This document shows positions 61,136-64,000 of a stretch of 64,000 nucleotides of DNA, piece by piece; within the stretch, counting starts at the first letter, position 1, and every line of letters begins with the position of its first letter. The DNA comes from Actinophytocola gossypii. Its GTDB lineage: Bacteria > Actinomycetota > Actinomycetes > Mycobacteriales > Pseudonocardiaceae. The notes under the pieces are model-generated. The model searched no databases, had not been told where the DNA came from, and saw only the letters and a program-made list of their open reading frames with translations. The position numbers and the translations under genes are program-made. The stretch spans positions 434,001-498,000 of the forward strand of contig NZ_JAFFZE010000014.1 of assembly GCF_025165815.1 (NCBI RefSeq), given 5' to 3'.

Positions 61136-64000
61136 TCACCCCCGTCCGACCGCGCCGAGCTCGGTGTCGAGCGCGGCGAACAGCTCCTCGTCGCTCGCCG
61201 AGCCGAAGTCCCGCGCGGGTTCCGGTTCCGCGTGCGTGTCCCGCCAACCGCGCAGCAGTGCCTCGAGCCGCGTGGTGACCTCGGCCGGGTCGGTCCCGTT
61301 CGCCGACCGCAGTACGACCGCCAGCCGGTCCAGCTCGGCGAGCAGCGGGTCCCCGGTGGACTCCGGGACGAGCGTGTCGGCGAGGTGCCGGGCGACCGCG
61401 GCGGCCGTCGGGTGGTCGAACACGAGCGTCGCGGCCAGCCGCAGCCCGGTCGCGGCGGCCAGCTGGTTGCGCAGCTCGACCGCGGCGAGCGAGTCGAAAC
61501 CCAGCTCCTGGAACGCGCGGTCCGGCTCGACGGCGGCCGGCGTGGCGTGCCCGAGCACGGCGGCGACGTGCCGGGTGACCAGCGCCAGCAGCTCGGCGTC
61601 CCGCTCGTCGGCCGGCAGCGCGGCGACGCGCCGGGCGAGCGCGGGTCCGCCGCCGGCGATGGTCCGGTCGGCGGCCGCGCGGCGGTGCGCCGGGGCGAGG
61701 TCGCGCAGCAGGGCGGGCGGGTCGCCGGCACGCAGGGCGGCGCGGTCGAGCCGCAGCGGGACGAGGGTCGGCTCGGTGGCGGTGAGCGCGTCGTCGAGCA
61801 GCGCGAGGGCGTCCGAAGTGGACATCGGGGGCAGGCCGGCGCGGCGCAGGCGTTGCCGGGCGGGGTCGTCGAGCAGGCCGGTCATGCCGGTGTCCCAGGC
61901 GCCCCAGGCGAGGGACAGCGCGGGCAGGCCGGCGGCGAGCCGATACGCGGCGAGCGCGTCGAGGAACACGTTGGCGGCGGCGTACCCGGCCTGCCCGGCG
62001 GCGAGCACCAGGCCGCCGGCGGAGGAGAACAGCACGAACGCGGTCAGGTCGCCGGTCAGCTCGTGCAGGTGCCAGGCCGCGTCGACCTTGGCCCGCAGTA
62101 CCGCGTCGACCCGCTCGGGGGTCTGGTCGGCGAGCAGGCCGGCGTCGGCGACCCCGGCGGCGTGCACGACGGCGGTCACCGGGTGCTGGGCCAGCAGCGC
62201 GGCGACCGCGTTCCGGTCGGCCATGTCGCAGGCGACGAACCGGACGTCGGCGCCGAGCGCGGTCAGCTCGGCGCGCAGTTCGGCGGCGCCGGGCGCGGCG
62301 GGCCCTCGGCGGCTGGTCAGCAGCAGGTCGCGGGCGCCGTGCGCGGTGACGAGGTGGCGGGCGACGAGTGCGCCGAGCCCGCCGGTGCCGCCGGTGACCA
62401 GGACGGTGCCGGTGTCCCAGCGGGGCGCGGGCTTCCTCGCCGGCCGGTGGGTGGCCAGGCGGGGCACCAGCAGGCGGCCGGCGCGGATCGCCACCTCGGG
62501 CTCGCCGGTGGCGGCGGCCGCGGCGAGCGTGTCGGGGTCGGGTTCGGTGGTGTCGATGTCGACGTGGCAGAAGCGGCCGGGGTGCTCGGCCTCGGCGGCC
62601 CGGACGAGCCCCCGGACGGGCGCGCTCGCCGGGTCGGTGTCGGCGTCACGGGTCACGACGACGAGCCGGGTGTCGGCCGGCCGGTCACGCAGCCGGGCGA
62701 GGACGCGGTGGGTCAGCTCCCGCGCGGCGGCGGGCGTGTCGGCGGCCGGGTCCGGGTAGGCGGTGACGACCTCGTACGGTTCGGTGCCGGTACCGGGAGT
62801 CGCGGGCGTCCAGTCCACGTGGAACAGTTCGGCGGCGCCGGAGGTGTCCAGGTCGGCGACGGGACGGGCGACGAGCGAGCCGACGGTGAGCACGGGCCTG
62901 CCGTCGGGGTCGGCGAGGGCGAGAGCGATGGCACCGGAGTCGGTGTGGGTGAGGTGGACCCGTGCGGCGCGGGCACCGGCGGCGTGCAGGGACACCCCGG
63001 TCCAGGCGAACGGCAGCCACGCCTGCCCGTCGTCGGGCGCGCCCCGGTCGCCGACGAGTCCGGCGTGCAGGGCGGCGTCGAGCAGGGCCGGGTGGACGCC
63101 GAACCGGCCGGCGTCGCTCTCGGCGTGCTCGGGCAGGGCGATCTCGGCGAACACCTCGTCGCCGCGCCGCCACGCGGCCCGGGTGCCCTGGAACACCGGG
63201 CCGTAGCCGTAGCCGCGGTCGGCGAGCTGGTCGTAGAGGTCGTCGACGGGCATCGGGGTCGCGTCCGCCGGCGGCCACTCGGCCGGCGGTTCGGGGGTCT
63301 CGGCGGTGGCGGAGAGGAAGCCGCGGGCGTGTCGCCGCCACGGCTGTCCGTCCACTCTGGAGTGCACGGACACCGGCCGCCTGGCTCCGTCTGTAGGGCC
63401 GACGACAAGGTGCACCGCGACCGCCCCCCTCTCGGGCAGCACGAGGGGGCTCTCGCAGGTCAGCTCGTCCAGCTCGGGGTGGCCGACCTCGTCGCCGGCG
63501 CGGATGGCCAGCTCGACGAACGCGGTGCCGGGCACGAGCACACGACCGTGCACGACGTGGTCGGCGAGCCAGGGCTGGGTGTCGGTGGACAGGCGTCCGG
63601 TGAGCCACACCTCGCCGGACTCTGGCGCGTCGATGGCGGCGCCGAGCATCGGGTGCCCGGCGGCGACCAGGCCGGCGCCGGTGAGCCCGTCGGTGAGCGG
63701 ATGCCGCCAGTACCGCTGGCGTTGGAACGGATAGGTGGGCAGGTCGACGTGCCGGGTCGGTGCGCCGAGCAGGGCGGTCCAGTCGGGACTGATCCCGGTG
63801 ACGTGCAGCCGTCCGACCGCGGTGAGCAGGGCGCCGTCCTCTGGCTGGCTCGCGCGCTGGGTCGGGACACAGCCGGGCAGCACGGCGTCGGGACCGACCT
63901 CCAGACAGGTGGCATCGTCGAGGGTGGCCATGGCGTCGGCGAACCGCACGGTCGCCCGAACCTGGTCCACCCAGTAGCCGGGATTCGCCACATCCGTGAC
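61136..64000 (-). CDS. Type I modular PKS, C-terminal part (cut by window edge): AT end-DH-KR-ACP
   Basis: The last 954 residues of a PKS whose start lies beyond the window. Reading in from the edge: the end of an AT with its linker ([14 protein letters not shown]), DH with intact HxxxGxxxxP ([10 protein letters not shown], His codon near 63559), KR with the nucleotide loop near 62390-62410, K/S/Y catalytic residues present and VADAG in place of LDD, and ACP with the GFDSL serine near 61490. The C-terminal docking tail ends [12 protein letters not shown], the partner class of the classic N-terminal docking coil found on the next gene. AT specificity cannot be read because its active site is outside the window. 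It ends 4 bp before the single-module PKS. Confidence 0.95.
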   Translation of the reverse strand, partial: VTDVANPGYWVDQVRATVRFADAMATLDDATCLEVGPDAVLPGCVPTQRASQPEDGALLTAVGRLHVTGISPDWTALLGAPTRHVDLPTYPFQRQRYWRHPLTDGLTGAGLVAAGHPMLGAAIDAPESGEVWLTGRLSTDTQPWLADHVVHGRVLVPGTAFVELAIRAGDEVGHPELDELTCESPLVLPERGAVAVHLVVGPTDGARRPVSVHSRVDGQPWRRHARGFLSATAETPEPPAEWPPADATPMPVDDLYDQLADRGYGYGPVFQGTRAAWRRGDEVFAEIALPEHAESDAGRFGVHPALLDAALHAGLVGDRGAPDDGQAWLPFAWTGVSLHAAGARAARVHLTHTDSGAIALALADPDGRPVLTVGSLVARPVADLDTSGAAELFHVDWTPATPGTGTEPYEVVTAYPDPAADTPAAARELTHRVLARLRDRPADTRLVVVTRDADTDPASAPVRGLVRAAEAEHPGRFCHVDIDTTEPDPDTLAAAAATGEPEVAIRAGRLLVPRLATHRPARKPAPRWDTGTVLVTGGTGGLGALVARHLVTAHGARDLLLTSRRGPAAPGAAELRAELTALGADVRFVACDMADRNAVAALLAQHPVTAVVHAAGVADAGLLADQTPERVDAVLRAKVDAAWHLHELTGDLTAFVLFSSAGGLVLAAGQAGYAAANVFLDALAAYRLAAGLPALSLAWGAWDTGMTGLLDDPARQRLRRAGLPPMSTSDALALLDDALTATEPTLVPLRLDRAALRAGDPPALLRDLAPAHRRAAADRTIAGGGPALARRVAALPADERDAELLALVTRHVAAVLGHATPAAVEPDRAFQELGFDSLAAVELRNQLAAATGLRLAATLVFDHPTAAAVARHLADTLVPESTGDPLLAELDRLAVVLRSANGTDPAEVTTRLEALLRGWRDTHAEPEPARDFGSASDEELFAALDTELGAVGRG
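63707..64000 (-). repeat. AT-linker repeat, copy 2 (reaches the window edge)
   Basis: Near-identical to 7811-8104 (four differences by eye). The match is still running at the last base, so the AT of this cut module is probably a close copy of the malonyl AT of module B in PKS 5276-15241. Confidence 0.9.

Noticed and set aside
56620-61731. A longer start for the single-module PKS
   Set aside because: The extra 200 codons overlap the ACP end of the upstream PKS in another frame. The docking coil begins at ATG 61131.

Overview
High-GC actinomycete DNA (C/G-ended codons, GTG and TTG starts, ATGA-type gene overlaps). The composition and gene style would fit a member of the Pseudonocardiales, but the window has no rRNA or housekeeping marker to settle this. 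Most of it is one large biosynthetic gene cluster: a modular type I polyketide synthase (PKS) primed by a beta-amino acid. It is of the vicenistatin/sceliphrolactam polyene-macrolactam type and runs off the right edge of the window.

Left flank (1-5283): the end of a sensor kinase, a NarL-type response regulator, an unrecognised protein coupled to a type II thioesterase, a frameshifted acetyltransferase remnant, a YjiH-type membrane protein, a stress-protein gene with a sigma-B-like promoter, and a DUF6194 protein. The PKS block begins at 5276, converging on the DUF6194 gene with an 8-bp overlap.

Central operon (31117 down to 5276, minus strand): homologues of vinN, vinO, vinH and vinI, a P450, then two PKS genes. 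PKS 15238-25413 carries an N-terminal loading ACP and modules 1-2. PKS 5276-15241 carries two more modules. All junctions overlap or nearly touch. Homologues of vinM (minus), vinL (plus) and vinJ-vinK (minus) lie just upstream, followed by a second type II thioesterase (plus). Together these encode the whole known route to the starter. Glutamate mutase makes 3-methylaspartate, VinN loads it on VinL, VinO decarboxylates it to 3-aminoisobutyryl-VinL, VinM adds a protecting alanine, VinK moves the dipeptide to the loading ACP, and VinJ later removes the alanine before lactam closure.

Right operon (window end down to 35878, minus strand): a PKS cut by the edge, a one-module PKS (KS-AT-KR-ACP), a two-module PKS, a two-module PKS ending in a thioesterase, and a TylM1/DesVI-type aminosugar N-methyltransferase. 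All AT domains with readable motifs are malonyl type (GHSIG/HAFH). Every complete, non-degenerate module except the one-module gene has both DH and KR, so the predicted product is a largely unbranched polyene macrolactam with a 3-amino-2-methylpropionate end. The methyltransferase suggests an amino sugar is attached. No sugar-synthesis or glycosyltransferase gene is in the window.

Most unusual points: (1) the AT of module 1 has lost about 53 residues including the catalytic GHSIG serine, next to a 297-bp segment almost identical to module 2; (2) the terminal module has KS His to Phe, AT Arg to Cys, a wrecked DH and no KR, so it looks non-extending; (3) docking tails fall into two classes that order the assembly line.
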